This document shows, piece by piece, positions 17,109-26,575 of a stretch of 64,000 bases of DNA. Made by a program: the position numbers and the translations under genes. Source of the stretch: Paenibacillus_E oryzisoli_A (GTDB lineage Bacteria; Bacillota; Bacilli; Paenibacillales; NBRC-103111); NCBI RefSeq assembly GCF_050467285.1, contig NZ_JBCMUN010000012.1:375708-439707 (forward strand). Direction: 5' to 3'. The notes below the pieces were generated by a model. The model ran no database searches. It was not told the origin of the DNA and saw only the letters and a program-made list of their open reading frames with translations. Position 1 is the first letter of the stretch; each line of letters opens with the position of its first letter.

Positions 17109-17981
17109 ATGCAAAGTAAAACAATCGGAGACCGCGCGCTCGATACCGTCATCTACGTCGTTCTGGTCTTCATGGGGCTCATTACGCTGCTCCCTTTCGT
17201 CAACGTGCTGTCCAAGTCGTTCAGCGAGGAATGGGCAATCGTGGCAGGGAAGGTCGGGATCTTCCCTATCGGGTTTCAGTTGGATACGATGCGCTACGTC
17301 GTCACCAACCATCAATTCCTGCACTCGCTGTACATCTCAGTGCTCGTGACTGTTATTGGATCATTGGCATCCCTGTTGGTGACCGCTTTGACAGCCTACC
17401 CGCTGTCAAAGCGGCATCTGCCTGGCATGGGCGTGATAATTGTGCTATTTATTTTCACGATAATGTTCCATGGGGGCACTATTCCGAACTACCTGCTTCT
17501 TCGGAAACTCAACCTGCTCGATCACCTCGGAGCGCTCATCCTTCCGGCACTGGTCAGCGTGTTTAATATGTTGATCATCAAAAGTTACTTCGAGACGCTC
17601 CCGGAGGGTCTTGAGGAATCCGCGAAGCTGGAAGGCGCGCGCAATATGACAATTCTGTTCCGCATCATTCTTCCGCTGAGCGGCCCCGTGCTGGCTACCA
17701 TTGGACTATTCTACGCTGTTCATTATTGGAACGACTACTTTGGACCGATGATCTACATCAACAGCACATCGCTCAAGACGCTTCAATTGTATTTGCAGGA
17801 CATCATTGTGAACGCCGACACGTCCTCGATGGAAAAAAGCGGTGACGACCTGTTGAACGTTCCGGCGGAAGGCGTTCGTTCAGCGACGGTGATCGCGTCC
17901 GCCATTCCGATCCTGCTCGTATACCCTTTTCTACAAAAGTATTTTATTAAAGGAGTGCTTATCGGTTCGGTCAAAGGGTAA
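17109..17981 (+). CDS. ABC sugar transporter permease, YtcP type
   Basis: 290 aa, six helices, with ESAKLEGARNMTILFRIILP as the ATPase-docking EAA loop and a closing PFLQKYFIKGVLIGSVKG tail shared by YtcP/YesQ proteins. It follows its partner permease after 14 bp, behind AAGGGG. Together they should form the heterodimeric membrane channel for an oligosaccharide released outside the cell. Confidence 0.9.
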   Translation: MQSKTIGDRALDTVIYVVLVFMGLITLLPFVNVLSKSFSEEWAIVAGKVGIFPIGFQLDTMRYVVTNHQFLHSLYISVLVTVIGSLASLLVTALTAYPLSKRHLPGMGVIIVLFIFTIMFHGGTIPNYLLLRKLNLLDHLGALILPALVSVFNMLIIKSYFETLPEGLEESAKLEGARNMTILFRIILPLSGPVLATIGLFYAVHYWNDYFGPMIYINSTSLKTLQLYLQDIIVNADTSSMEKSGDDLLNVPAEGVRSATVIASAIPILLVYPFLQKYFIKGVLIGSVKG

Positions 17982-18000
17982 GCCCGGTGTTGCATTAATT

Positions 18001-18020
18001 CTCCTGGGTTAACCCAGGAG
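18001..18020 (+). promoter_or_regulatory. Perfect hairpin between permease and binding-protein genes
   Basis: The palindrome CTCCTGGGTTAACCCAGGAG has 10-bp arms and is followed by TTTAAT, too few T for a strong terminator. Such hairpins often stabilise or partly attenuate the mRNA so the binding protein is made in excess. Confidence 0.5.
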
Positions 18021-18056
18021 TTTAATGATATATACTACATTCAGGAGGGTCAAACA

Positions 18057-19592
18057 ATGAGAAAAAGCATGAAAGTGTTCCAAGCGACGGCGGCTGTTTC
18101 GCTCCTCGCCATGACGCTCGCAGCCTGCGGGTCGAACGGCGAAGCAAACGACGCAAACGTCAGCGCTTCTGCCCCGGCTTCCGAAGTGAACAAGCCGACA
18201 TTGAAACGGCTTGGTATTTATTCAACTGAAGACATGAACGCGCATCCGGTGGCGAAATTTCTGGAGGATAAGACGGGCTACAAAGTGCAGTACGATACGC
18301 TTCCGAAGGACAAGGCGCCTGAAAAACTCAATCTACTGATGGCATCGGGCGAAGATTACGACACCGTTCAATATTATGCGGATACAGCAGCTTTGGCGCT
18401 ATATTCGGATTATGCTCATCAAGGTGCGCTGACGGATCTGACACCGCTTATCGACAAGTACGGACCGAATATCAAGAAGGCTATCTCGCAGCAGTCGCTG
18501 GACGCGGTGAAGATCGACGGCAAAGTGTATGCGCTTCCTTCAATTCAGTCGTACAAGATCGGCTCCAGCATTCTGATCCGCAAGGACTGGGTGGAGAAGG
18601 TCGGCATGCAGATGCCGACGACGACGGAAGAATTGAAGGCCGTCTTGAAGGCTTTCAAGGACAAGGATCCGGGCGGCCACGGCGACCAGGACGTTCCGCT
18701 GACGATCAGCGGCGACAAGGCGATGCTCGATGACATCGTGGGCGCTTTCGGATTGGCGAGCGCCTGGAACGACGTGGAAGGAAAACTCGTTCCTCGGGCA
18801 CTTGACCCGTCTTTCAAGGATTATGTCACCTATGTGTCGGATCTGTACAAGGGAGGTTTGCTGGACAATCAATTCGTCGTCAACAAAGCCGCCACGACCA
18901 TGGAGAAGTTCACCAGCGGCAAAGCCGGCGCGATGATCGCCCACTGGGCGGACATTCCGAAGATTAACGAAGCGTTGCAGAAGACCGATCCGAACGCCAA
19001 GTTCGAATTTCTCGGCGCGTTGAAGGGGCCGAACGGGGAGGCGGGCTTATCGGCCAATACGGGTTTCGACAGGCTAACCTTTATTCCAAAGGCGTCTAAG
19101 CACCCGGAAGATGCGATCAAGTGGATCAACGCCACGCTGGATCCGGTGACATTCAAGGGACTGTCTATTGGAGAAGAAGGCAAGCATTATAAAGTCGAGA
19201 ACGGCGCCTATATGCCAATCTTGCCGATCTTCAACGACGAGCGCGCCCCGGCAAACAACTACATGTCGGGAATGGACGAAGCGAACTATCCGCAGTATTG
19301 GCAAGCCCGCGTTCGTAAGGATCCTGCCTTGTTCCAGCAGTTCGATCTCCTGAATAACAAGCAGCCGGATGCCGTGAAGATCGCGAATCCGCTGGGACTT
19401 GCGCCGTATCTTCCAAATTATTCCAAGAACAATGGACCGTTGGAAGCGATGGTGAGCGAATATACGATAAAACTCATCGCAGGTGCGGAGCAACTATCTG
19501 GAATCGCGGACTTCCAGGCGAAGTACAAGGCGGCAGGAGCGGAGGACAGCATGAAGGAAGTCAACGACTGGTACGCAAAGACTAAAAAATAG
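18057..19592 (+). CDS. Extracellular solute-binding lipoprotein of a sugar ABC importer
   Basis: 511 aa. A lipoprotein signal ends LLAMTLAACGS, lipidated Cys24. The mature part has the bilobed family 1 binding-protein look (LIRKDWVEKVGMQMPTTTEE, DKDPGGHGDQDVPLTI), close to the LipO/YtcQ type. It is anchored outside the membrane and delivers oligosaccharide to the two permeases just upstream. GGAGGG precedes the ATG. A terminator follows. Confidence 0.92.
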   Translation: MRKSMKVFQATAAVSLLAMTLAACGSNGEANDANVSASAPASEVNKPTLKRLGIYSTEDMNAHPVAKFLEDKTGYKVQYDTLPKDKAPEKLNLLMASGEDYDTVQYYADTAALALYSDYAHQGALTDLTPLIDKYGPNIKKAISQQSLDAVKIDGKVYALPSIQSYKIGSSILIRKDWVEKVGMQMPTTTEELKAVLKAFKDKDPGGHGDQDVPLTISGDKAMLDDIVGAFGLASAWNDVEGKLVPRALDPSFKDYVTYVSDLYKGGLLDNQFVVNKAATTMEKFTSGKAGAMIAHWADIPKINEALQKTDPNAKFEFLGALKGPNGEAGLSANTGFDRLTFIPKASKHPEDAIKWINATLDPVTFKGLSIGEEGKHYKVENGAYMPILPIFNDERAPANNYMSGMDEANYPQYWQARVRKDPALFQQFDLLNNKQPDAVKIANPLGLAPYLPNYSKNNGPLEAMVSEYTIKLIAGAEQLSGIADFQAKYKAAGAEDSMKEVNDWYAKTKK

Positions 19593-19603
19593 CAAAGAAA
19601 GCC

Positions 19604-19636
19604 GCGGCAGCTCGTTCACGAGCCTGCCGCTTCATT
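19604..19636 (+). terminator. Terminator after the binding-protein gene
   Basis: GCGGCAG and CTGCCGC arms with an inner CTCG/CGAG stem and loop TTCA, then TTCATTT. Confidence 0.75.
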
Positions 19637-20023
19637 TGCATTGGAGGTACGATGATTATAAACCAAGTGCAGTATTCCTCTCATCTTGAAGTTTAAACGC
19701 ATCTACACCGCCCGATTACGATATGTCTCACGCTACAATTTTCACCGTTTCTGCTTGGTCAATACTTGAACGAGAAAATGAAGAAGGATCAGGTGCAGGT
19801 CTTCTACCACTGTGAATTCGTCGGGTCGATTGGCAAGGTAGGGCGCATTCATGGCGGTCATCGTCTCGCAGGAATCGCAGCCACCCTGTCTCTCAAAGAC
19901 GAGCTGTCGATGCATAATATACCTATGGACAATCTGTATGCAGTATTGGAAAATCAAGGTGTGAGGTTTATCAGCCGCTGACTGACGGATCGGTCCTGGG
20001 CGGTGGAAAGGGAGGAAATAGCT
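19637..20023. other. 387-bp gap before the two-component genes
   Basis: A 71-codon frame at 19766-19981 starts without a ribosome site and shows no domain; it is not called. No clear promoter was recognised, though one for the YesN/YesM pair should lie here. Confidence 0.4.
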
Positions 20024-21655
20024 GTGTACAAATTACTGATCGTGGACGACGAGCCGACAGTGAGATCCGGATTGAAATCCTACTTCGATTGGTCCTCCTT
20101 CGGCGTCGAGGTGATGGGAGAGGCTGACGACGGAGACGTGGCACTGAGCATGATCGAGCGGGAGCGCCCCGATCTGGTGCTGACTGACGTCCGCATGCCG
20201 AAGATGGATGGTATCTCGCTGTCGCGGCATCTGTCGGAGCGTTATCCGGAGTCCAAAATTATTTTTGTGAGCGGCCATGATGAGGTCAATTATTTGAAGT
20301 CCGCGCTTAAGGTCAGCGCGGTCGACTATATTTTCAAGCCGGTCGATCTGGATGAGCTGCGCGGCGTCATGGCCCGCGTCGTCGCGGAACTGGACGCTGA
20401 ACGGGCAGAGCGACGGATGACGGAGGAATTGCAGGTCAAATTAAAGGAAGGCATGCCGCTGCTTCGCGAGAAGTTTCTGCTGTCTCTCATCGGCGATAGG
20501 GAGCCGACTGGGCTGCGCGACCGGATCGCCTTCCTTGGGCTGGATTTGCCTACGGACGCCGCCTACTGGGTGATGGTCATCTCCGTCGACGATCTGGCCG
20601 AGGTGCTGGCCAACCGGTCGGAGCGAGACTGGCAACTGCTCTCTTACTCGGTGTTGAACATCTGCCAGGAGCTGACGGAGCGCTATATGGTCGGCTACGT
20701 GTTCGAGCATCGCAGCGGCGAATTCGTCGGCATTCTGCGGACAGCCGGATCGGGCGGCGCCGAGGAATCGGTGGAGACGTTGATCACGCTGGCCGCGGAT
20801 ATCCGGGACAATTTGGAGCGGTGGCTGAAGATCGGCGTGACGATCGGCATTGGTGACCAGGTTGAGTGGTTGACCAGCCTGCGCCACTCGTACCGGCAAG
20901 CGCGCGAAGCCGCCGATCACAAATGGTATTTGGGCAAGAACCGAATTATTACGATGGACAGTCTTGAGACGCCCGAGACCGAAAGTGGCCAGCACAGCAC
21001 CTTCGATCCGGCGCTAAACGAGCAACTGCTCTCCGCGCTCAAGGCCGCCGATGGGGACCAGCTTGGCGAAGTGCTGGACCGAATCTTCGCCGATCTGAAC
21101 CGCAACCGCCGAGACGGGCTGAAGTATGGCCGCAACGTCTGCCTGCAGATCGTGCTTGCGGCTTCCCGGCTGCTTCTCGAATTGAACGCACAGTCGCCGG
21201 AGTGGGACGCGGAGGAATCTGTATTGTGGGATTCGCTGTTCGAGCGAGAGACGCTGGGCGAGATGCGTCAGATGATCGAATCGCACTTGTCGGTGGCGTG
21301 CGAACGCATCGGCAAGAAGCGGACGGGGAAGCTCGCGAATCTGGTTGAACGGGTGCGGGCGGTTATCGACGAACGGTATGCAGAGAGCGGTCTAACCGCG
21401 GCCGATATCGGCAAGGCGGTGTATTTGACACCGACTTATGTCAGCCTGCTTTTCAAACAGGAAACCGGTCAGACAATCAATGAGTATTTGACGCAGGTGC
21501 GGGTGGAGCGGGCGAAGGAGCTGCTGCGCGATCCGTACCACAAGTTCTACGACATCTGCCATGCGATCGGCTACACGGACCCGAGCTACTTCACGAAGCT
21601 GTTCAAGAAAGCGACGGGAATGACGCCAAGTGCCTACCGTGACAACTATGCGTAA
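20024..21655 (+). CDS. YesN-type response regulator with AraC output domain
   Basis: 543 aa. Receiver domain at 1-120 with phosphoacceptor Asp55 in LVLTDVRMPKMDG and Lys in YIFKPVD. A long middle region is followed by an AraC HTH pair (LTAADIGKAVYLTPTYVSLL and YDICHAIGYTDPSYFTKLFK) ending in MTPSAYRDNYA. GTG 20024 is preferred to GTG 20003 because GGGAGG is 8 bases upstream. Its stop overlaps the kinase start in ATGCGTAA. The pair should sense the extracellular sugar or loaded binding protein and activate the importer and enzymes. Confidence 0.92.
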   Translation: MYKLLIVDDEPTVRSGLKSYFDWSSFGVEVMGEADDGDVALSMIERERPDLVLTDVRMPKMDGISLSRHLSERYPESKIIFVSGHDEVNYLKSALKVSAVDYIFKPVDLDELRGVMARVVAELDAERAERRMTEELQVKLKEGMPLLREKFLLSLIGDREPTGLRDRIAFLGLDLPTDAAYWVMVISVDDLAEVLANRSERDWQLLSYSVLNICQELTERYMVGYVFEHRSGEFVGILRTAGSGGAEESVETLITLAADIRDNLERWLKIGVTIGIGDQVEWLTSLRHSYRQAREAADHKWYLGKNRIITMDSLETPETESGQHSTFDPALNEQLLSALKAADGDQLGEVLDRIFADLNRNRRDGLKYGRNVCLQIVLAASRLLLELNAQSPEWDAEESVLWDSLFERETLGEMRQMIESHLSVACERIGKKRTGKLANLVERVRAVIDERYAESGLTAADIGKAVYLTPTYVSLLFKQETGQTINEYLTQVRVERAKELLRDPYHKFYDICHAIGYTDPSYFTKLFKKATGMTPSAYRDNYA

Positions 21656-23519
21656 CAGGGCCAAGTCCACCGCTCCTGCCGCATCTTCCGGTGCCGGGCG
21701 CTTTCGCCGCTTCGTCCGCCGCTTCTCAATCCCCAGGCAGTGGCTGCTCACATATCTGCTGCTGATCGTCGTGCCGGCGGGCGTCTTCCTGTACGGCTAT
21801 TACGAGCGTTCCGCATCGATTCTGCACGACGAAATCATCCGCACGACGCAGCAGACGCTGAAACAGGCTGGCAGCAACCTATCCTATCGGCTGGAGCATA
21901 TCGAGGACATCAGCAACGTAGCCTTCATGAATCCCAAGCTGCAAGCGTATTTGTCTGTCGGGCCGGACGACAGGTCGATCGGCATCCAGATGGACGTGAT
22001 AAAGGAGCTGCGCTACTTGGTCGATACGGTTCAGTCGAATAACGACGTGTACCGAGTCCGTCTATTCGTCGACAAGTCGAAGCTGTATGCGGCGGAGCGG
22101 ATCAATTTTTTCTCGCTCGAAAGCCTGAAGGACCGCCCCTTGTATTCTTCGATCATCCAAGCGAATGGCAGCATCGTGTGGACGAACGATTACCAGGAGA
22201 CGTATCTGGACGCCGGTAGTGTGAATATATTTTCGGCTACTCGGATGCTGCGCGACCCATTTCATTACGACCAGGTGTCGGGTGTGCTCATGATCGACGT
22301 GCAGGAGAAACTTGTGATCGACATCTTGTCGGCGCTGCAGCTGTCGCCGGGAACGCAGGTCTATCTGGTGGACGCCAAAGGCATCATCGTTTACCATCCC
22401 GACCGGTCGCTGATCGGTACGCAGGCCGACGCCGACTTGTTGGGCGTGCTGAAGAAAGGGGAGGAGGGCAGCGGCTCCTTCAAGCGGGATGGGAATGATG
22501 TTATGTTCACGACTCTGCATCCGACCGGCTGGAGGCTGGTGGCGCAGGGCACCGAATCACAGCTGTCGCAGCATGCCGCGAAGCTGACCCAGCGGTCGGA
22601 GCTGACTTCGCTGCTTGAATACGTCGCGCTGTTTCTCGTGCTGCCGTTCGCCCTTCTCGCCATCATTGTGCGAGGGGTGAACCGGCGGGTGAATCAGGTC
22701 AACACCGTTATCCAGCGGGAGGGAATGGAAGGGCTGCACGAGTTGCCGCCTGTGAACGGGGACTTTCATATGCTGGAGCGCAGTGTTGATCAGCTGGTTC
22801 TGCGCGTGCGCACGCTGGTGGAAGAAAAGTACAAAGCTGAGCTTCACGAGCGCGAAGCCCTGCTGCAAGCGTTGCAGGCGCAAATCAATCCGCATTTTCT
22901 GTACAATACGCTGGATACGATCAACTGGATCGCGATCAGCAAAGGTGCCGCGGACATCAGTAAGATGATCAAACGTCTAGCGAAGTATTTCCGGCTTAGT
23001 CTGAACAAGGGCCAGAGCATCGTCAGCGTGGAGGACGAACTGCGATTGGTGCAGGTTTATTTGGAGATTCAGCAGACCCGCTTCCCGAATACGTTCGAAT
23101 TCCGGCTGGACATTGAGCCGGGACTGGAAGACTGCCGGATGCCAAAGCTGACCTTGCAGCCGATCGTCGAGAATGCGCTTCTGCATGGGATTCGCAAGTC
23201 GAAGGACAATCGGGGCACGATCGTCATCTCGGTTTGCAAGGATCGGGGAGATCTGCTATTGACCGTCTCCGATGACGGCATCGGCATGAATGAGGAATTG
23301 GCGAACAAGCTTCTCACGACGGCTCCGTCTGAAACCAAGTCGGCAGTCTTCGAGAACGGCAGCTCCTACGGACTGTACAACGTCAACGAGCGGATCAAAC
23401 TGTATGCAGGCGATGATTACGGCATTGCGATCTATTCGGAGCCTGGCGCCGGGACGACTGTCACGGTAAGGCTCCGCACCGACTTGGCGCCGAATGAGGA
23501 CACGAATGAGAAGAGCTAG
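21648..23519 (+). CDS. YesM-type sensor histidine kinase
   Basis: 623 aa. One helix (about WLLTYLLLIVVPAGVFLYGY) leads to an extracellular dCache-like sensor, a second helix (LLEYVALFLVLPFALLAIIV), a linker, and a His_kinase domain with LQAQINPHFLYNTLDTINW (His416). The ATPase domain has the N box NALLHGI and DDGIGMN. ATG 21648 overlaps the response-regulator stop, so the two are translationally coupled. The stop codon lies inside the terminator hairpin. Confidence 0.92.
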   Translation: MRNRAKSTAPAASSGAGRFRRFVRRFSIPRQWLLTYLLLIVVPAGVFLYGYYERSASILHDEIIRTTQQTLKQAGSNLSYRLEHIEDISNVAFMNPKLQAYLSVGPDDRSIGIQMDVIKELRYLVDTVQSNNDVYRVRLFVDKSKLYAAERINFFSLESLKDRPLYSSIIQANGSIVWTNDYQETYLDAGSVNIFSATRMLRDPFHYDQVSGVLMIDVQEKLVIDILSALQLSPGTQVYLVDAKGIIVYHPDRSLIGTQADADLLGVLKKGEEGSGSFKRDGNDVMFTTLHPTGWRLVAQGTESQLSQHAAKLTQRSELTSLLEYVALFLVLPFALLAIIVRGVNRRVNQVNTVIQREGMEGLHELPPVNGDFHMLERSVDQLVLRVRTLVEEKYKAELHEREALLQALQAQINPHFLYNTLDTINWIAISKGAADISKMIKRLAKYFRLSLNKGQSIVSVEDELRLVQVYLEIQQTRFPNTFEFRLDIEPGLEDCRMPKLTLQPIVENALLHGIRKSKDNRGTIVISVCKDRGDLLLTVSDDGIGMNEELANKLLTTAPSETKSAVFENGSSYGLYNVNERIKLYAGDDYGIAIYSEPGAGTTVTVRLRTDLAPNEDTNEKS

Positions 23520-23542
23520 GATCCACGTGGATCCTAGCTCTT
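23511..23542 (+). terminator. 32-bp perfect palindrome, terminator of the YesNM pair
   Basis: Arms AAGAGCTAGGATCCAC and its exact complement meet without a loop. The kinase stop codon is inside the left arm. TTCCTGTTGTT follows, then an intron-like 5' end at 23552. Confidence 0.75.
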
Positions 23543-23551
23543 CCTGTTGTT

Positions 23552-23850
23552 GTACGCCCAGCATGAGCGTCATCTCTAGGGTGAAAGCCCCGAACGGAGG
23601 CTGGCGAACGCTTACCGTTAGCCAAGAGCTGGACTTGTAGCCCTCAGTGGTTGCGGGCAGAAAGATGACGTTCTTATCTGGGGGAGACGGGACGCCGGAA
23701 ACGGAAGGCCCGAACCAAAAGGAGAGAGGAAAGCGATGCGATCGCATGAAGAGCTAAGACAGCAGAGCATCACGTAAGAGAGTTTGCGGCAAAGAGAAGC
23801 GGTGAAGCCGTCAGGGTATGCCGGAGTGCCAAGTTCTTCTCTCGCGAAGC
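23552..23850 (+). mobile_element. Group II intron 5' fragment (relic)
   Basis: Begins GTACGCCCAGC, close to the GUGYG start of bacterial group II introns, and runs through features typical of domain I (CTAGGGTGAAAGCCCCGAAC, and GACGGGACGCCGGAAACGGA). It stops near 23850, with no maturase gene and no domain V. It begins 11 bases behind a terminator stem, the preferred context of class C introns. The 3' end is approximate. The identification is from remembered intron sequence, supported by the second copy at 5635. Confidence 0.55.
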
Positions 23851-23942
23851 AAATAATGTATAAAAATGGAGTTTGTTACAAAAAATTAGATGGTTACCAT
23901 AAGGCCATTTGGGAACTCCAGCCAGGAAGGATTTTATTCACA

Positions 23943-25424
23943 ATGAAAACAGAGTTTAAAAGCCTCGATCAATTATTACAATTATCCAGTAAATCGAGTG
24001 ACTTTAAGACAACAACGATTGTACTTGGTAAACAAGAAGTGAGTATTTTTTATTATAGTACCTTAATCGATGCGAAGTGGATGCAGCAACATTTGATTCA
24101 TGTGGTGCAGAATCGCGCATTGGATTCTGAAATCAAGGATATCGAGGATATTAAAGCTTGGATTCCTATTAATGATATCGATATTACAGACGATTTAACG
24201 AAAATTCAATCCAAACTGCTGAAGGGATATGCGATCGTTCAACTTCATGGTAACGAACAAAAGTGTGTCTTGGTTAATTTAGCTGACAATCATGGATTGC
24301 GAAAAAATAATGATACAGAAAACGAGTTTAGCGTAGTCGGCCCTAAAGTCGGTTTCATAGAGGATCTGGATACAAACATCGGGTTGTTAAGAACAATAAT
24401 CAATATACCAAACTTGATTATAAAAGAAATTATTGTTGGAACAACTTCAAAAACAAAAGTCGCAGTTATTTATATCGATGGCGTGACAAATGAACAAAAT
24501 GTACAAACAGTTGAGCAAAGGCTCTCTGGCATTGACCACGATGTCGTATTTGATTCGTCCGTCCTGGACCAAATGATATCTGACAATTCATTGACGCCAT
24601 TTCCATTGTTTGTATCCACGGAACGCAGAGACCGAGTGGTGTATTCACTTATTAATGGGCAAGTTGCGATCATTAGCGACGGATCACCTTATTTTGTGCT
24701 TGGGCCTTCTACATTGTTTGATTTTTTTATTTCCCCGGAGGATTATTATTTGCCATGGATACTAGGTTCTTTTTTTCGATTGATTCGTATCTTTGGTGTC
24801 ATTTTTTCACTGTTTACCACGTCAATGTATGTTGCGATAACCACTTATCATTATGAAGTCATTCCAAAAGATTTGCTAAGCCCCCTCATTTTTTCCAGAA
24901 TGAATGTTCCATTTCCGCCCTTCTTTGAGGTGCTTTTTTTAGAAATAACCATTGAGTTTCTCCGAGAAGCTGGGGCCAGATTACCAACAAAAATTGGTCA
25001 AACCTTAGGTATTGTTGGAGGAATTGTAATCGGTCAAGCTGCAGTTGAAGCAGCTTTAACAAGTAACATTTTGCTAATTCTTGTCGCGCTATCGGCTTTA
25101 GCCTCATTTACGACACCGATATATAAGATGTCAAATGCGATACGATTTTTACGATTTCCTATCATCATTCTAGCCGCGTTATGGGGGGGAATTGGTATAT
25201 TTATCGGTTTGGGCTTTCTGTTTGTCCATATTATTCGTTTAAAATCACTAGGCTCTCCTTACATTGTTCCGATTTTTCCATTAAGGATTATGTCTTTTAA
25301 AGATGGTTTTATCCGTTCATCTTTTCAAATTCTGAATAAAAGACCTCAACATTTAAGACCAAAATCTTCAGTTAGGTATTTGCCTAAATCAGTTAAACAG
25401 AAAAATGACCTTGATGAAGAATAA
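23943..25424 (+). CDS. GerA-family spore germination protein (A subunit)
   Basis: 493 aa. A soluble N-terminal half (KSLDQLLQLSSKSSDF, RTIINIPNLIIKEIIVG) and a C-terminal half with about five to six helices (EDYYLPWILGSFFRLIRIFG, FFEVLFLEITIEFLREAGAR) are the GerA layout. It sits in the spore inner membrane as part of a germinant receptor. The frame is open further upstream to 23784, but that stretch is intron relic; ATG 23943 has GGAAGG before it and gives the usual family length. Followed by C and B subunits. Confidence 0.9.
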   Translation: MKTEFKSLDQLLQLSSKSSDFKTTTIVLGKQEVSIFYYSTLIDAKWMQQHLIHVVQNRALDSEIKDIEDIKAWIPINDIDITDDLTKIQSKLLKGYAIVQLHGNEQKCVLVNLADNHGLRKNNDTENEFSVVGPKVGFIEDLDTNIGLLRTIINIPNLIIKEIIVGTTSKTKVAVIYIDGVTNEQNVQTVEQRLSGIDHDVVFDSSVLDQMISDNSLTPFPLFVSTERRDRVVYSLINGQVAIISDGSPYFVLGPSTLFDFFISPEDYYLPWILGSFFRLIRIFGVIFSLFTTSMYVAITTYHYEVIPKDLLSPLIFSRMNVPFPPFFEVLFLEITIEFLREAGARLPTKIGQTLGIVGGIVIGQAAVEAALTSNILLILVALSALASFTTPIYKMSNAIRFLRFPIIILAALWGGIGIFIGLGFLFVHIIRLKSLGSPYIVPIFPLRIMSFKDGFIRSSFQILNKRPQHLRPKSSVRYLPKSVKQKNDLDEE

Positions 25425-25443
25425 ATTAGGAAAGAGAGATATT

Positions 25444-26532
25444 ATGATGGGGAGGAAAATTGTTCCGGTTATCATTTTGTGCGCAGTTTTATCGGCTTGT
25501 GCTGATCCAAAAATTGTGAATGAGATTTGTCTTGTCCATGTAATTAGCTTTGATACTGTTGCGAATGGCATAGAAAGCGCTGCTCTAATTGCTCACTATA
25601 AAGAACAGGAAAAAACAGAACTCCAAATTTTACATACGGAATCCAACTCTAATAATGGCATTCAGCCACGACTAAATACGCGGACAAATCGTCTCCTTGA
25701 AAAGGGACAGCTAAGGATGGTGTTATTCGGAAAAACGCTTGCAGAAAAAGGGATCGGGACTGAAATCCATAATTTACTTCGTGATCCTAAAATTTCATCA
25801 AGGCTTCAACTTGGAGTCGTGAATCGGGACACTTCGGAACTGTTGGAAGTCACCAAAAAATCTCACGAACCGTTTTTTTTATCGGATATGATTGAGCAAA
25901 ACATAAAAAACGGAAATTTACCGATGATGAACCTACATGTATCCTTGTTTAATTATTATGGTGCAGGACGAGACATGTTTTTACCATATTTTAAAATAGA
26001 TCACGGAGAAGTAAAAATCGATGGTTTGGCTTTATTTAGAAGTGATCAAAACATAACCGAAATTAGCATGAAGGATGCTTTCTTATTAAAAATGCTTATT
26101 CAGAACTCAAAGAATGGAACCTACAAGGTTCCAGTTACAGGAAGGACATCTGACAAACAGGGCGATGATATTATTTCATTGAGAAGCATGTATTCAAAGG
26201 CACACTATACTGTGAACAAAGTTAAACCAGTCCCTTCCATTTCAATTCGGTTGAAATTGGTGACAGAACTTCAGGATATACCGAGTTGGATGGATTTGAG
26301 TTCAAAAGAGCAGCTTACACAACTTGAAAAAACGATGGGTTCTTATTTAAAAAAGGAAATTGAAAAATTACTTTCACTATTGAAAGAAAATAAGGTTGAT
26401 CCAGTCGGCCTTGGCGACTTAGTAAGAAGTCGGTCAAAGGAATGGAGTGCTCCAGATTTCGAAAAAGTGTATCAAGAAATAAAAACAACAGTAAGTGTTC
26501 AGGTTGAAATCCCCAATACAGGTAGTTCTTGA
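25444..26532 (+). CDS. Ger(x)C-family spore germination lipoprotein (C subunit)
   Basis: 362 aa. The signal IVPVIILCAVLSACADPK has a lipobox with Cys 21. LEKGQLRMVLFGKTLAEKGI and FLPYFKIDHGEVKIDGLALF are recognisable GerC segments. It is tethered to the outer face of the spore inner membrane and completes the receptor. An in-frame ATG upstream (25414) overlaps the A gene, but GAGAG spacing favours 25444. It precedes the B subunit, giving the order A-C-B. Confidence 0.9.
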   Translation: MMGRKIVPVIILCAVLSACADPKIVNEICLVHVISFDTVANGIESAALIAHYKEQEKTELQILHTESNSNNGIQPRLNTRTNRLLEKGQLRMVLFGKTLAEKGIGTEIHNLLRDPKISSRLQLGVVNRDTSELLEVTKKSHEPFFLSDMIEQNIKNGNLPMMNLHVSLFNYYGAGRDMFLPYFKIDHGEVKIDGLALFRSDQNITEISMKDAFLLKMLIQNSKNGTYKVPVTGRTSDKQGDDIISLRSMYSKAHYTVNKVKPVPSISIRLKLVTELQDIPSWMDLSSKEQLTQLEKTMGSYLKKEIEKLLSLLKENKVDPVGLGDLVRSRSKEWSAPDFEKVYQEIKTTVSVQVEIPNTGSS

Positions 26533-26575
26533 GATGTGCCTGGAAGTTCAGTTTAGTGAGTGAGGTGGTTCGCAT

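Noticed and set aside
19766..19981. 71-codon plus-strand frame before the YesN gene
   Set aside because: No ribosome site at its start and no recognisable motif.
23784..23942. N-terminal extension of the GerA protein
   Set aside because: The in-frame extension translates the group II intron relic and is absent from the family; ATG 23943 gives normal length.
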